64,000 bases of DNA from Glossina fuscipes. Its lineage: Eukaryota > Arthropoda > Insecta > Diptera > Glossinidae. A program made the position numbers and the translations under genes. Position 1 is the first letter of the stretch. The number at the start of each line of letters is the position of its first letter. Positions 7,950 through 21,000 of this stretch are shown piece by piece. The notes under the pieces are model-generated. The model searched no databases. It saw nothing but the letters and a program-made list of their open reading frames with translations, and was not told where the DNA came from. The stretch lies in assembly GCF_014805625.2 (NCBI RefSeq), contig NW_023998487.1, forward strand, positions 850,620 to 914,619, in the 5' to 3' direction.

Positions 7950-10069
7950 TTAAAATAATAAATGCTTGGCTACAAAAGAAAAGGAAAAATGTGTGGCTAG
8001 GCGGCATACTCCACCGCTGAGGCGGAGTTTGGGTGAGTGTACGCACGATTGACGGCGTACAGGACGGACAACAAACCTCATAAACGGACGTACACAGTAT
8101 GAGCTCATTGAAAGGTTAACCAAACTTTTCAACCAGAACCTTTTCTTTTTTTATTTGTTTTGCTCTATTTCAAGTGCAATATACTCAAACGTATAATCAT
8201 GCATACCAGTGTTATATTACATTTTATGGCTAATTATATTACATACAGCTAATAGTCTAATATGCAATGGGTTATAATTCAATGTAAATAAATTATATTA
8301 TTAAACTAAATTTGCTTTATTTGAAACCACAAAATTTATAAATTTACAAACCGCTTTTCTTATTTCGTTAATTTATGGAAAATAATGATTATAAATAGTA
8401 AGAGCCACAAATTTATTGAATATAAACAAAAAATTGTTTCAGACTCCATTAAAATATTGTGAAAATTATTATGCATAACTTTTTCAAAAATTTGGCGATT
8501 GGTCACTAAACAACTGTAATCTGTAAACTAATGAAATGTTAACATATTTTGATGCGTAGCGTTTAATCCTGTTGCCCTGTACGTGTCAGATTGGTGGTTT
8601 ACTGAATGAGGTTTCAATGTTTGGTGAGATTTGATTCGCATCATTGAGTTCTGCAAACGAGATAATATCTGCCAATATTGCAATGGAAATAGCGAAACTT
8701 TCAGCCCGAAAAAAGTTGTTATTAAAATGCACGTGATCTTCACAATACACGATCTATTCTCCGTGAGGTTATATAAATATAAAAGTGAAGTATTTTTCAC
8801 GTCTAGGCAAGTGGCTTCTCAATATCCTCAATATAATTTTAAAATTTACTTTTGATTTTTTAGGAAACAACGTTATGCAATCTTTATATTTTGAGTAGAG
8901 TTCTAATTTTAATATCCATTGTCGAAAGAATGGATATAATGGTGTTAACGCTGTTGCTTAGAAAGAAGTGAAAGGTACTTCAAAGGTCCAACTATTATTC
9001 GAATTTTCATAGGCTCAAACATAAAAGTGGAAAGCCGATGTAAGCTTATTTGGTACCCAATGATGAACCGCTCGCAACCACGCCCATAACGTACCAAAAT
9101 TTTCACTTTCACTTTATAAAACAGCGCCCATTTATATTGGCCTTTGTAGATCCCAATGCACAAGAGCATGAAATCAGCTAAGATCACAATTGTCTTTATA
9201 AGCTATGATGAATATTAAAGAATGTAACTTGAAGAACAAGAATACACTTTTTATCTTAACAATGAGAATCTAAGTTGCTTAACATTTTGATTGCTATAAT
9301 TGTTTGGCGCTTTTCTTTCCTTCCGATTATAATACGGATATTAAGTTTTGAAATGACGACCTTATTCTTCAAATATCAGTTCGGTTTCTTCTAAAAAAAA
9401 ATGTACACTTTATAAAACTTGGAAACCTCTTAAACTGTTAACTCACCAATCTCACATCATATTTTCGGAATGTTTTCCTCTTTTAAGCAAGAATAGTATC
9501 GAGCTGTTTACTTCGCGCACATATCTTTGGATAGCTTTGAGATCGATTTTATATATTTAAGCCATTTTAAAGTTTCGAAATCACATATTGAACATTTCGA
9601 AATATAACGACTAAGCAAAAGTTATGTAAATTTTTTAAATTAATTATTGCAGCAGTCATACCACACGAAGACAAACTGTTGATAATAAGAAAAAGTTTTT
9701 TAAGAGTTTTTAAGAGAAAAATATGTGTAAAAGACGAAAAGTAACAATCAGATTAAATAAGATTAGATAGGATTACGAGAGACTACTCAACCAATATTCT
9801 AAAAATGCGATAGTGCGATAGTCAGTGCCTACCGATATGTACCCTGGAAAATTTAATTTGGAAATAGTAAATATCAAGCAACTCTTTATAGAGAAAGTTG
9901 GGCAATTTAAAAAAACAATGACATATTTAACTAAATTAATTAAACTTAATTCTATGCAGTTTTCGCCGATATTTTTAAAGTTGTTGGTAAGGCTCTCAAA
10001 ATAAATTTCATTCCTTCCTTGGTGAATCGGAAGCGTTGAATAAAATTAAAAAGTATTATTTTCTGAAGA
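7950..10069. other. No gene recognised
   Basis: AT-rich DNA with no recognisable domain, LTR end or TIR. Short frames, for example at 8528-8800 and 8945-9187 on the minus strand, look random. Confidence 0.55.
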
Positions 10070-10295
10070 ACCTTGTATACAATTTACAGTTTGAGTTTCG
10101 CTCAGGGCTGTCCGGCGGTCCGTTTGAAGAAATTTATTCTATGAATTAACGAACCCTTCGTGTTTTTGCGTTAAGACAAATATATATTGGCGGAAATCAA
10201 GAAGAGTACAAAATGACCTTATTTTCGAAAATAGTTCGTACGAAAAGAAAAAACACCAACACGTACTTAGTGGGCAGCCTCGTTTTTTTCTTTTA

Positions 10296-10701
10296 CTGAA
10301 GAAATATGACCAAGGTGTGACTGTGTTGCGAAGATGAAACTGTTACATGAAGATTCCTATGGTGTGCTTCCAGAGCCGATGAGGTAATGGCGCAGGAGCA
10401 CTCCTTTTACCTTGAGGACCCCGTTCTGAAAATAACGGACTACTAAGTTCTGCAAGGGTGGGGAAGCCTTTCGCACCGAGAGTCTATAAAATAATGATGC
10501 AGGGGCACGCTGTTATTGTAAAGCACCCGTTCCGGGAGAACAATACCTGACTCCCGACCAATGGTTAGCGGTAAGGCCAAAGCGTCCTTTCGGGCTGAGA
10601 ATTTATAAGATAATGATGCAAGAGCACGCTGTTATATTAAGAACCTCGTTCCGGACGGACAGGACGACGAACTAGTACTACCTAAGGGGTTCTGGACTTA
10701 C
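10296..10701 (-). other. Putative LTR intron of alpha copy 2, with tandem repeats
   Basis: About 21 nt after the initiator the minus strand reads AAGAG then GTAAGT (donor at 10701). The acceptor CATATTTCTTCAG ends at 10296. Between them, three diverged tandem units share a core that on the plus strand reads TAATGATGCAGGGGCACGCT (near 10384, 10492 and 10611; the last two spaced 119 bp, the first about 108 bp away). Position and signals mirror alpha copies 1 and 3. Confidence 0.5.
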
Positions 10702-10722
10702 CTCTTAGTTTGACTGCTGCTG

Positions 10723-10753
10723 AACAACTAAAAGAAAGATCGTTGTTTTTATA
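10723..10753 (-). promoter_or_regulatory. Core promoter of alpha LTR copy 2
   Basis: TATAAAAA reads from 10753 to 10746 on the minus strand and the initiator TCAGCAG begins at 10723, 30 nt downstream. Confidence 0.6.
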
Positions 10754-11071
10754 TCTAGAGCTAGAGTTGATATCTGGAGCTTTCACCACGAGCTGTGTTT
10801 ACTTACTCTACCAGTTACATGCTAATGGCTACTCGAGAGAGTAATTTACGGAAAGCTATATTGGTACTTACATAAAGCTGCAAAACGATGTCATGCAGCG
10901 TTGCATTACAATTTTGAGTGAAGATATTAAGACTAGAGGTTTAAACGTAAGAGCTTAAAGTTTAATGAGCTTAACTAGAGTTACATATAGGTTAGTTAAT
11001 TTTTATTTACATTTGTATAACAACTCCTTTAACTTTTGCAGCGGGTGAGGAAGTCTGCTTCCTTACAACCT

Positions 11072-14000
11072 ATAGAAACTTCTCACTGTGTTTGGAAAGG
11101 AAGAGACTTGTATGCAATGACCGGAATAATGTACTGAAGTAATGTAACGGAATCCACTGACCTTGCTGCATAAAATTAAAGTATCGATTGATATTGAACT
11201 TAACATTTTAAGCACACTCATTTTTAACTATTAATCCTTATATATGTTTACATAATAGACTTAATTTTCTCAACAATTTGTTTTTCAAATTTTCTATGCG
11301 GTTTGATTATTTACTCACCTTTCTATTCTTTGCATTATTTACCGATGATATCATAAATCTTGCGTTGTAAATATAACGGAAGAGACCAAGTCGATACGAA
11401 AGCAAACAACTAAAATCGCGCCAAAAGACTATTCTATCGTTGTTGTCTTTCTTGTCGGACGATAACTCGGCTGCTTTCGTGCACCCTGGGTGCAATCCAG
11501 CGCTATTGGCAAAACTCATCTTTACTCACTGTATATAAAATGCTTTAAATTTCGACTATTCTGGCAACACGGAGGCTTTATAGCACCTCCAAAGATCATC
11601 AAGCTACTCCAAACTCCTAAGTACGACAAAGTCCCTACCTGATATTTGTTAGATGTATAAATAAATTCTGTGTTTTGAAATAAGCTGCTTTATAAGGCAT
11701 ATCTGACCCGTCAATTATTTCCGAGATTTTGGTATTAGACATTGGTGCGCCTAGGTCATAAGTTTCAATAAAAAAAATTTTTCTGTTTTAAACTGAATTA
11801 GACTGGACAAATATGCAGCTCTAACTACGGAAACTATTGAATTCGTTTGAAGAAAAAATGCTGAAAGCTATGAAACAGTTGGAGAGTGATTTGTGAGATT
11901 TCATGCAAAAAGGTTTAGTTTGAATGTTTCTATTAATTATTTTTTTTTATCAAGTACATTTCAAACAAGTTAGAAAGAAGTTTATTAAAAAACACCGAAA
12001 TTATTAATATATCTGATATACATAAAATAAGTATGGTAAACGTTCGAGGTGAAAAATTCAGGAAACTAACTGAGATGCTAACGGTTAGAAAATTAGGACA
12101 AATTTTTCCCTAGACAGGATTTTTCTGAAGACGAAAATGTTTAGTTATTAGGGTAGTGCTTGGTGCTATTCGATAACAACTTTTTTTATTCCAAGCAAAC
12201 AATAAGTACATCTTTTGATAAGAAAGTGTACTTTCAAATTTCTGATAGATTGAATAGAATTCTTTGTAAAGACTTTCATTAACTTCTGAGTGCTTTTGAA
12301 AGTGCCTTCCAACCTACCGTGGATGCTTGCTATGATTGTCACGGATAATTTCTTTTGTTTTACTCTATCCTTGTATCCTCCACTTGATATGAATTTGCTT
12401 AAATCTATGTCAAATTTGGACATCCCAGTAATTACTACTTCTCAATAAATGTCGAATAGTTTTGATTGCAAACAATTTCATATGCTTACATTTCATTTGT
12501 CGTATGTACATGAATATAACTCGCTTTTTTTGTGCATATGTTGGCACAGGTTTAAAAACAGCAGTCTCTTCAAACTGCTTTGTGCTTGGAGTCCTGCAAT
12601 TACTTGAACACACGCATAAATGCTAAAAGAAAAAACAATGACAATCGATACTCAATGGATGTTTTGTCTATTTTCTTTCTATTTCTTCCAATAAACGTTC
12701 AGCCTCGAAGGAAAAACAACGAAAGCAATCATTTTTCAGAAGTGGAATTCAAAACTTACGTCAAGCGCATCTGTAAACAATTGTCTTTCATAATGCATAG
12801 AAATGAACTTCTAGCGTTAACCCAACGTGTACATAAGTTTGTGTTCTTTGTTGTGCATCTTGTTGTTAGGTTATAGTAAAAAACCTTTTTGCGCTTCTAT
12901 GCTGACATAGGGCATGCAAACACACTAATCCCTATAAACGCTGGTGTACTTACAGCTGATATGGTTTTCTGGGAAATTCCTAATTTTAAGATAAATCAAA
13001 ATTTGTCATTACATTTCATTAAATAAACGCAATAAGCAATAAGAAAAGTGAAGAACAATAGATTAAAAAGAAAGATAAGAAAAATAAAAATTTCCTCTTA
13101 TGTACATGTTTTATCCTTACAGCGTCTCGGCATGTCAAGCATATTGACATAAGAAAGTTAAGCAAATCGTTTCAAGACTGAAGTCATGTGTTTGTAAACA
13201 CTAAACAAAGACACAAAAATAGAAACAAACATAAGTGAAGCTTACTACATGCAAATATGCGAAAAAAAGAAAATAATTATCAAGATAATTTTTAAGTGGA
13301 CCTGTTTTGTAAGCAAAGAGCACATCTTCGATATTTACGCCTCAAGCAAATATATCAGATTTGTAAAAGAACGGATCACTTATGGGCAAACCAGTCACGC
13401 GATGGAGGCTATTTTCATGTGTGAATATGCCCGTCATCTATTTCTTTAATGTATTGGTTGGACCTAGCCATTATTTTTGGCATACAAATACATATATACT
13501 TATAGACTTTCTAAAACTTGTTACGAAAATGATGAATCACACACACAGCTCACGGAATCACATTTGGGATCAACCTCTTATTTGTATAAACGAGTAATCG
13601 ATGACCCTATATATTTCAAAACAAAACCCTCTTAGGGAATGAAGTCTGCGAAGCTTTCCTACGTTTGCACAGATATGCATTGGTTTTGATGGTTCCTTGC
13701 TCAAAAGTGCAATTATTGAATACGAACGTGCATTTGGCGGCCATCTGGGACCCACCGCAAAAATGCCAAGAATCGCTCGAATAACAAAAACCTTTGCGAT
13801 AGATAAAATTACGGTTCTTTATAACTTTTCATTGAAGACAAGTGCGTAGAGAGCGCGGCGCAATGTTTAATTGGTAGTAGCAAAACCACTTGGTATCCTG
13901 GTAAGGCGGCTATTTGTTTTGCCGCTTACTGCTGACGCCGCTAGAAACGTTGTATAATTTAAAAAATAGCGTGTATACTTTAAAAAATATGAAAGTGGAG

Positions 14001-17000
14001 TGTTAATAATTCATCCCAACCGTCGATAGAGGACATACGCATGCCAAAGCTTGACCATAACAATTGTCATGATACCTATTGCACTATGGTGCCAAATCTT
14101 GGCAAAAATAAATTTCTTAACATTCTCCAATTCTATTCACCAAAACCACCAAAAAAATAATTTTTTTGTTGCAACACAAGATTTACAATTATATGACAAG
14201 TTAGCAGAAAGCAAATCGTGCCAAAAGAGATTTACTATGCAAAGGGAAGATGATAGTAACATGATTGGATTGAACTGTATTACTAAATATACAAAACTGA
14301 GATGCTTTAAAAAACAAAATCACTTTTCCAAGAAGTCTTTCATATTTTTGGAATTTATTTTATTTGCTAAGTTTTCCTAAGTTTAAAAATTTTGTTAAAG
14401 ACTGTTAAGCGTGCAATCGATATATACAAAACTAGTTCGAAGCGTCTGGTGTGCGGAATTTTTTCTATGTACTAAATTCAACAATTTTTTATATATCAAG
14501 AATTCGTCATTTTAGCGTTGCGATCACCTTCGTCTTTACCGGACTACCATGTTACAATACATTGCGCTAACTATTTACATTAGATTAACAGTTTATTTTG
14601 AATTACATTAATGGAATCAGTGAAATGATCAAAGCGGTAATAATTAGTCATAAAGCCTATATAGGAAATCAAACGGACTAAACAGCAGGTAATTAGAATC
14701 TTTAAATAAGATATAAAATGTTGTAGAAGCGACGTAGTGTCTTGGTATTGGCATCCATCATCACCTTTAATTGGACAGAAAGCTAAAATAATCGGTTGCC
14801 TGAGTAAATGCTGAATTTTAGATAACACAATTCCAAAGCTTACACAAAAGATAAATTTAGTTATCGTACCCCCGCTAGGACATATAATAAACTACTTTTG
14901 TAATGAGTACAAATACTAAATTTTGGGAGCTGGCATTAAGTCATTGAATTTACTTTAAATTAATTACTTATGACTATGTTAAATATTCGCACAGAAACAA
15001 TATTAACAATCATAAAGTTACATCTACGATTGATTGCTGCATGCATAAGTTGAGAAGTATAAATAATATTTACATATATGAGAAAGACTACCAGTATTGA
15101 TATCACCTACATCAGGTCGGCTTGAGTAAGAAGTAAATATATATATATAAAATTGGTTTTTATACAATCATTTCTGACTTAATAGAGTAACCACTATGAA
15201 CGTTCTTTCGCAAAAGATGACGCCATAGTAGTAAAGTTGCTTTTTTCGTTGTTAGTTTCTGTCAGAATAAGTAGTTAAAATGTAGAACTTTGTATATTGA
15301 ATTCCAGTAATATTATAGCGACAACAAATTAGAAATACGATGATTTCTATGTAAGTAAAGGTTAGACAGCAATAATAACGCTCCCAAAACAGTTAAGCAT
15401 TCGTTGACAAACATATTGCAGATGATGTGTTAAATAAGTAAAATGTTAAGGAAGTGATGAGAGATGAGGAGCTTACAAAATTAATGATCTTATCCGAGAG
15501 TATAAAAAAATACGTGTTATTCTTTAAGTGATCATAAAAACAATTTACTAAAATTAAGATATATATTACGCTTATGCATAAATTAAAGCAGTCAGACTGT
15601 TCGTAAGTGCGGAGCAGTGCCACGCATTTCATTTTTAACATCGCTCCGCCCGTGAATCTGTATACTCTGAGAGTTACCAAATACATCGAGTAGGGCAAGT
15701 TTAGAATGAATTCTGTAGACGAATTGATTTTAAATTAAATTAAAGTGTAATATTTGCGTAAAGTGTATGTATATAATATCATATTATATTTAAATTTTAA
15801 AACTCAAATTTTAGAATTTCTTCTTTTAGATTTTCCATGAAAACATCTATAATGTGCTACAAATTTAATTTTCGCACAAATAATAGTGTTATTTAAAATT
15901 TTATCACTTTTGCCAAGAAAACGAGTGTTCGGGACCATAGTGTCTTGGTGCACTTACCAAATCGTGCACGTAGGGAAATCGCTTGTACCAAAGTTCATAA
16001 CGTATGGCAAGCTTGGAGGAAGGACGATGGTGTCTTCTGAACACTGTCCTAACTAAGGAGCGAACTCACCTCTGAGATTGTTTAAAGATTCGTCCCATTA
16101 TATCGTATTTCCACTTACCGCCTGCTTTCTTGCTATCGCATGTAACATCACCCCTTTTTGTTGGTTTGGTACAATCTAGTTTGCCGAGTTAATTCAGAAA
16201 GATATTGAACCGCATACCGTTTTGAAAACATTTACATCGTTTAATAAAGGATGTGCCAATACTTTCTTAAACGCACCTTTTCACTATAACCGCTGTAGGG
16301 GTTTGCGTAATATTTCGGGAGTCTAACGAAAAATTATCAAGTGCCAATGGCTCCTACTAGGCGTTTGCAATTGGAATTTATTAAATGCTCTGTTTTAATT
16401 ACAGCTCCATTGTTTTATTTAAAGCCTATTGAAATAGTCCCATTAATGAGCGAATCATCCACTCCCATATTCCATCGTAAGAAGAATCACCTGAGATATT
16501 AAAATAACATTATAAGCCGCTACGTGAACATTTATCAGTCCCTCTGATCGAGACAATTTTTGCACCGAACGTACACTTCGTTCTGGCAAGTAACAACTTT
16601 TGATACTTTTGCAATTTTATGTAGCAATTGTTGAGAGATGTATACATTTGATATTTTAGTTTTTTCTACTTTGTGGGTGCGTACGTGAACAGACTACATT
16701 CTGTTTTTTACTACGTACAAGCAAATTTGGCTTCCTGTTTTCATTTTTGCAACTTTGAGTATTCACAAATTGATTGCAGCGAACGTAAATTGGGAATACC
16801 GCGCATAAACTCCACACATCTGCTGTTCACTTATTAATTCGGTCGTCTGTTTATTTCAAAAATAATAAAACTAGAGCCACATAACCACAACGCCACCATT
16901 TCCAAATTTTATACAGACACGTCCACAATCGCTACAGTAAAATTCTGTAACCTCACTTAAAATACAACTCTTTCCGTAATACACATTAGCATATATGATT

Positions 17001-17485
17001 TGCCATAACATAATAATTTATATCACATAATATTAAATACAAGTTAAGCTGTGGTTGTAAGTTTAGAATGTAACTTTAATTTTACAGACATTGAAACTAA
17101 ACATAACTAACAATTTTGAGACAATTTAACGACAGAATTGTGCTCAATTCTTTATTTTCGCGTCGCACTCTAGTTTCACACTTGAAATTTAAATTTCTTT
17201 AAAAAAATATGTACTATCACGCCGTACAATGTCGGGCTATTGTTGATGGAGGTACTGTTGCTAACGTGTTATTCAACACTGAGAGCATAGGATTATGATG
17301 ATTATTGAACGCCTTGATGTATTAAGTTCATTAAATTTTACGCAACTAAACAATAAATAGAATCAGCAGTAAGGAATAATCAATAGCCACAACAGCGTGT
17401 GAAATGTTATCGTGGTTAGAACTGAAAATATATACGTACATATATTTATTATGTATATATAATTACCTTTTTTAAATATACATAT
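11072..17485. other. No gene recognised (6.4 kb)
   Basis: AT-rich sequence without a recognisable transposon end or protein domain. The only frame with a plausible context is on the minus strand at 11307-11519: 70 codons starting MSFANSAGLHPGC from an ATG with A at -3, but it has no homologue I can name. Frames at 14051-14380 and 15393-15698 are compositionally random. Confidence 0.5.
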
Positions 17486-18052
17486 TGTGAGTAGTCTTGC
17501 CCATTTCCTGGTGCTGGGGAATGCTCAGCGGCACCAGGGTCTGACTCACAAGAACTGTATCGTCATCTTTTTCATTTAGTTTACTTCATTTTTAGCTCGT
17601 TTATTATTTGCAATCGAAAGCGAAGTATAAATTACTTGTTATTACTCTTTGCCCTGTTGTTACATTCACTCCAATACATTCTTTTCTTCTTTTAAAATTC
17701 ACTAGGGCGCGAGCTTCGACATTAGCTTATCGCTAGAAACCCGACCGTCTTGTTTCGCGGCTTGCTTTCAACTCTCTCCTGACTTACTACTTGACCGGAC
17801 CGGTCTGTCCCTCGCAACAAACAATTTGAAGCCAGCTGTTTTACGACGTCCGTCAACGTTGCGTATTGCCAAACTTACCATATTCCAATCAGAAAACATC
17901 TGTTTCTGACTGAGGTTCCCTTGTCTCCCGTCGTCCGTCTAGTGCTTTACTTCAACCTATTTTCAATTCTTAACCTAACTTAGCCTAGCACTCCCCTCTC
18001 AGAGACGAAGAATCTGTGAGGCCAAAACGAGGTACGACTTTGGCCCCTCACA
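17486..18052 (-). mobile_element. Solo LTR, family beta copy 1 (567 bp)
   Basis: Ends are TGTGAG at 17486 and CTCACA at 18052, a 6-bp perfect inverted end of the TG...CA kind, flanked by ATAT on each side (17482-17485 and 18053-18056). Orientation is taken as minus because AATAAA lies on that strand at about 17606-17601, near the far end, and because the minus start TGTGAGG...CCTCACAG forms a terminal hairpin. The start aligns with the second beta copy at 54740. No internal region adjoins, so it is a solo LTR. Superfamily unknown; the 4-bp duplication fits Gypsy. Confidence 0.65.
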
Positions 18053-18056
18053 ATAT

Positions 18057-21000
18057 ATATAGATAGGTAGTTGGACAGACCCATCTATCTCCGTATTGAT
18101 ACATATCTGTACATATCTATATATTAGATATGTATATATTCATATATGTATATAAATTTTTAAAAGACTCTATGCAAAGTTTCTTAAAACATGGAATCAA
18201 CACTAGCATGTTGAGGTTATTCTCAATAATTTTCGTTTTCCAATTCCAACATACACGGCGTCCTCGCGACGTTTGGCACTCACGTTGCAATGAGAGAAAA
18301 TCCGTACAAATTTTGACTACACTTCCTTTGCAAAGACGTTGATCTCTGAGGTACTTCAATCTCTTCAAGCATTCAATTTTGTTACCTTCAAGAGCGGATT
18401 TGCATTAAACGTTGATTTCATTGATGTCACATCTGACACATCTGAACACAACGAGAATAGTCGAAAAATATAAGAATATTACACTTGAACAATCTAGGAT
18501 ATTGCCCGTTGGAACGCTCTCTCTTACTGTCAAACCAACCTAATAGTCAGCCATCTATACATGGAACACAACAATTCGGTTGACGAGGTTAGCGAATGTA
18601 CAATAGAAGAAATCTTCAATTCGTTCGCTCTGCTTTTTACTTTTTGAAATCTTAAGAGACGTAAACAGATTTGCAAAGCCACTAAAACCCCCTTAGAGTC
18701 ACAAAAGAACCTTTAACAGCTACAGATTCTTATCTTTTAATCTATTGTGGCATTCTAAGTGTAATTGGACGAATTCGTTTTGCGACTTGTGCAACAGGCA
18801 TCTTATCGTACACCGATTGTTCCCTTTGCATCCAGACATACAGACTAAATTAGTTATTCCATAATCTTTATTCGTTTTGCTTTGTTATTAAGAGCGAAAC
18901 CATGTTGACTTCTTTTTTGCTTTTGCAATCTAATTTACCTGCAAGGCCTACCATTTCAAGTTTGCACCATTTCGATCGATTGGCAGTGTAGGTTGGCTAT
19001 ATCTGCAATATAAAATAGTGCTTTGAACGAAAAATGAAAACTCAGGTCGACATTAAACTATGGTTTATTTCACATTGACAAAAAAAAATATATGTACACT
19101 GATGAAATATTGATGTGAACGAAAGTTATATTAAAATATGCGACATCGGTGATCAGAATACAATACACATTTAAATACTAATTTATGATTACGTAACATT
19201 ATATACACAGGCATCCAAAATGCGCAGGGAGAGGTGAATATTATAGGACACATGATAATGACGAGTTGATGTGAATATTTACATGAATGGAATATTTTCA
19301 ACGCTTATATAACACATTTAACTGTGCATTTAATTGCACATTTAACTGTACATTTAACTGTGCATTGAAACGCATCATCAGTATAAAATACAGTCTAAAA
19401 GCATATTATTTTCCAATGTTTTCCATTTGAGCAAATTAACATCCGCCATTTTCTACAACTTTTTCACATCTTTCTGGCAACAAGGTAATACCGTGTCGAA
19501 AAAACGATATAGGTTTCCCAACGATTCAATACTCGATCTATTTTCGTGTATATTTCGAAGTCGCGTGCCAACCAAGCCACTCTGTATCGACCTGAACAAG
19601 GGGCAGATAAAGGTCAAATTCATCAAATTTAACTATTGTGTACATTAACACGGCATTATTTTGTAATTTTCGCCAAAAATAACGCTGATAAAAAGATATG
19701 AAAGAACCCGGTATGCGAAGGGCTACCTCAGCTCAAAGGGGTGTATGTGGGAATCATAAGAAATGCGCAAAAGACCATCAAAGAGGAAGGCGGATGCTTC
19801 AAAAGCACTCGGTAGTGGCCACTGAAACTAAAAATCCCTGAAACTATGCGCTTTTCAATTCAAAGAGATTTACAGAGACTTATACAGGCCTTAATATATT
19901 TGCGAAAATTTTGTTAAGTGACATTCTTACGTTTGTTGAATGAAGAAAGCTCGTTTATTTTATTGGGTAAGGATTTTTTGCAGCAAAATCTTCTTCTTTT
20001 TTTTTCTTTTTTTTTTTTTAGATACTATTTAACCGTATTAAAAGCGGTGTTTACTCATTACAGCCAGAAGAAGATAGGGAAAGTCATGCACTTAAATTTT
20101 TATGCACTAAGCAAAAAAATAGACTTTGTTAGTCGCCTCGAATATTTAGATATACAGCCCACCAGTTATTTCCAATACGTAAAGTCGTATATTTTTTTAT
20201 ATCTTAGAGTCCTAGCAAACGATTAAGACGTTTATATAATGTGAACATTGATCTTAACTGAAATACAATGCAAGTTGCAAGGACTGCATTGTAGCTATAA
20301 AAAGTGAAATCCTTCTTGAAATTAACTTTTGGTGAAGCGGACAAAAAAAACTTGAGAATCGAAAATATTTCTAATAACCGTTTTTTGATTATTATGATCA
20401 ATGTCGTTTTAGTCACACTCATCTCTGCCCTGGATTAACTAATTAAATATTTGTGGCTTTGAGTGTATTTTGTTTTGCAGCTTAACATTTCTTACTCACC
20501 AAAGGCTTCAAGTGATCACTTTTGATTTCAGCTACGACGCCCCAAATTTAATTTTTTCTACCTTCTCCAAACGACGGGAAAATAGCCAGATATGGTCAAA
20601 TCAAAGGTGAACCGTAAGGTGATCGTCCACTTCGATACTAACGTCTGCAATAAAACACGTTTATAAATGTAATTCAATGTTAGGTTTACACGAAAACTTC
20701 CTCTAAATGAGTTCATATATTGTACATACATTTCATTTGCTAAGGTCTATTGCAAACTGGCAGCGCTCTGCTAACTTGCGTCATCCATATTAAGCCTAAC
20801 CTGTTCGTCAGTTTAAAACTACTTATTTTCAAAAATGTTTGAAAGGTTAGGAGGAAACTCGTCGAAATTTCTTTAATATAATGCCATATTAAGTGTCTTT
20901 AGTGTCATCTATCTGTTCTATCCATTTCCATATTTACATATGCTGTTTGGCAAATGTTCGAAGTGTGCTTTTGAGAGTCTACAAAGTGCCTTCTTGAACC

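Larger units (their letters stand above)
10074..11067 (-). mobile_element. Solo LTR, family alpha copy 2 (994 bp)
   Basis: Read on the minus strand it starts TGTAAGGAAGCAGACTTCC at 11067 and ends GTATACA at 10074. ACCT occurs immediately outside both ends (10070-10073 and 11068-11071), a clean 4-bp target duplication in non-repetitive sequence. The interior has the alpha layout: TATA box, initiator, GTAAGT donor, tandem repeats, acceptor and AATAAA (complement at 10133-10138). Sequence identity with copy 1 is limited outside the ends and signals, so it is an older or different subfamily. No internal retroelement region adjoins. Confidence 0.7.

Noticed and set aside
14051..14380. Plus-strand 109-codon frame
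   Set aside because: Lys/Asn/Phe-rich with no domain, as expected for open runs in AT-rich DNA.
15393..15698. Minus-strand 101-codon frame with hydrophobic middle
   Set aside because: The first 35 residues look plausible but the rest is Ile/Phe/Ser noise and no promoter, intron or homologue is visible.
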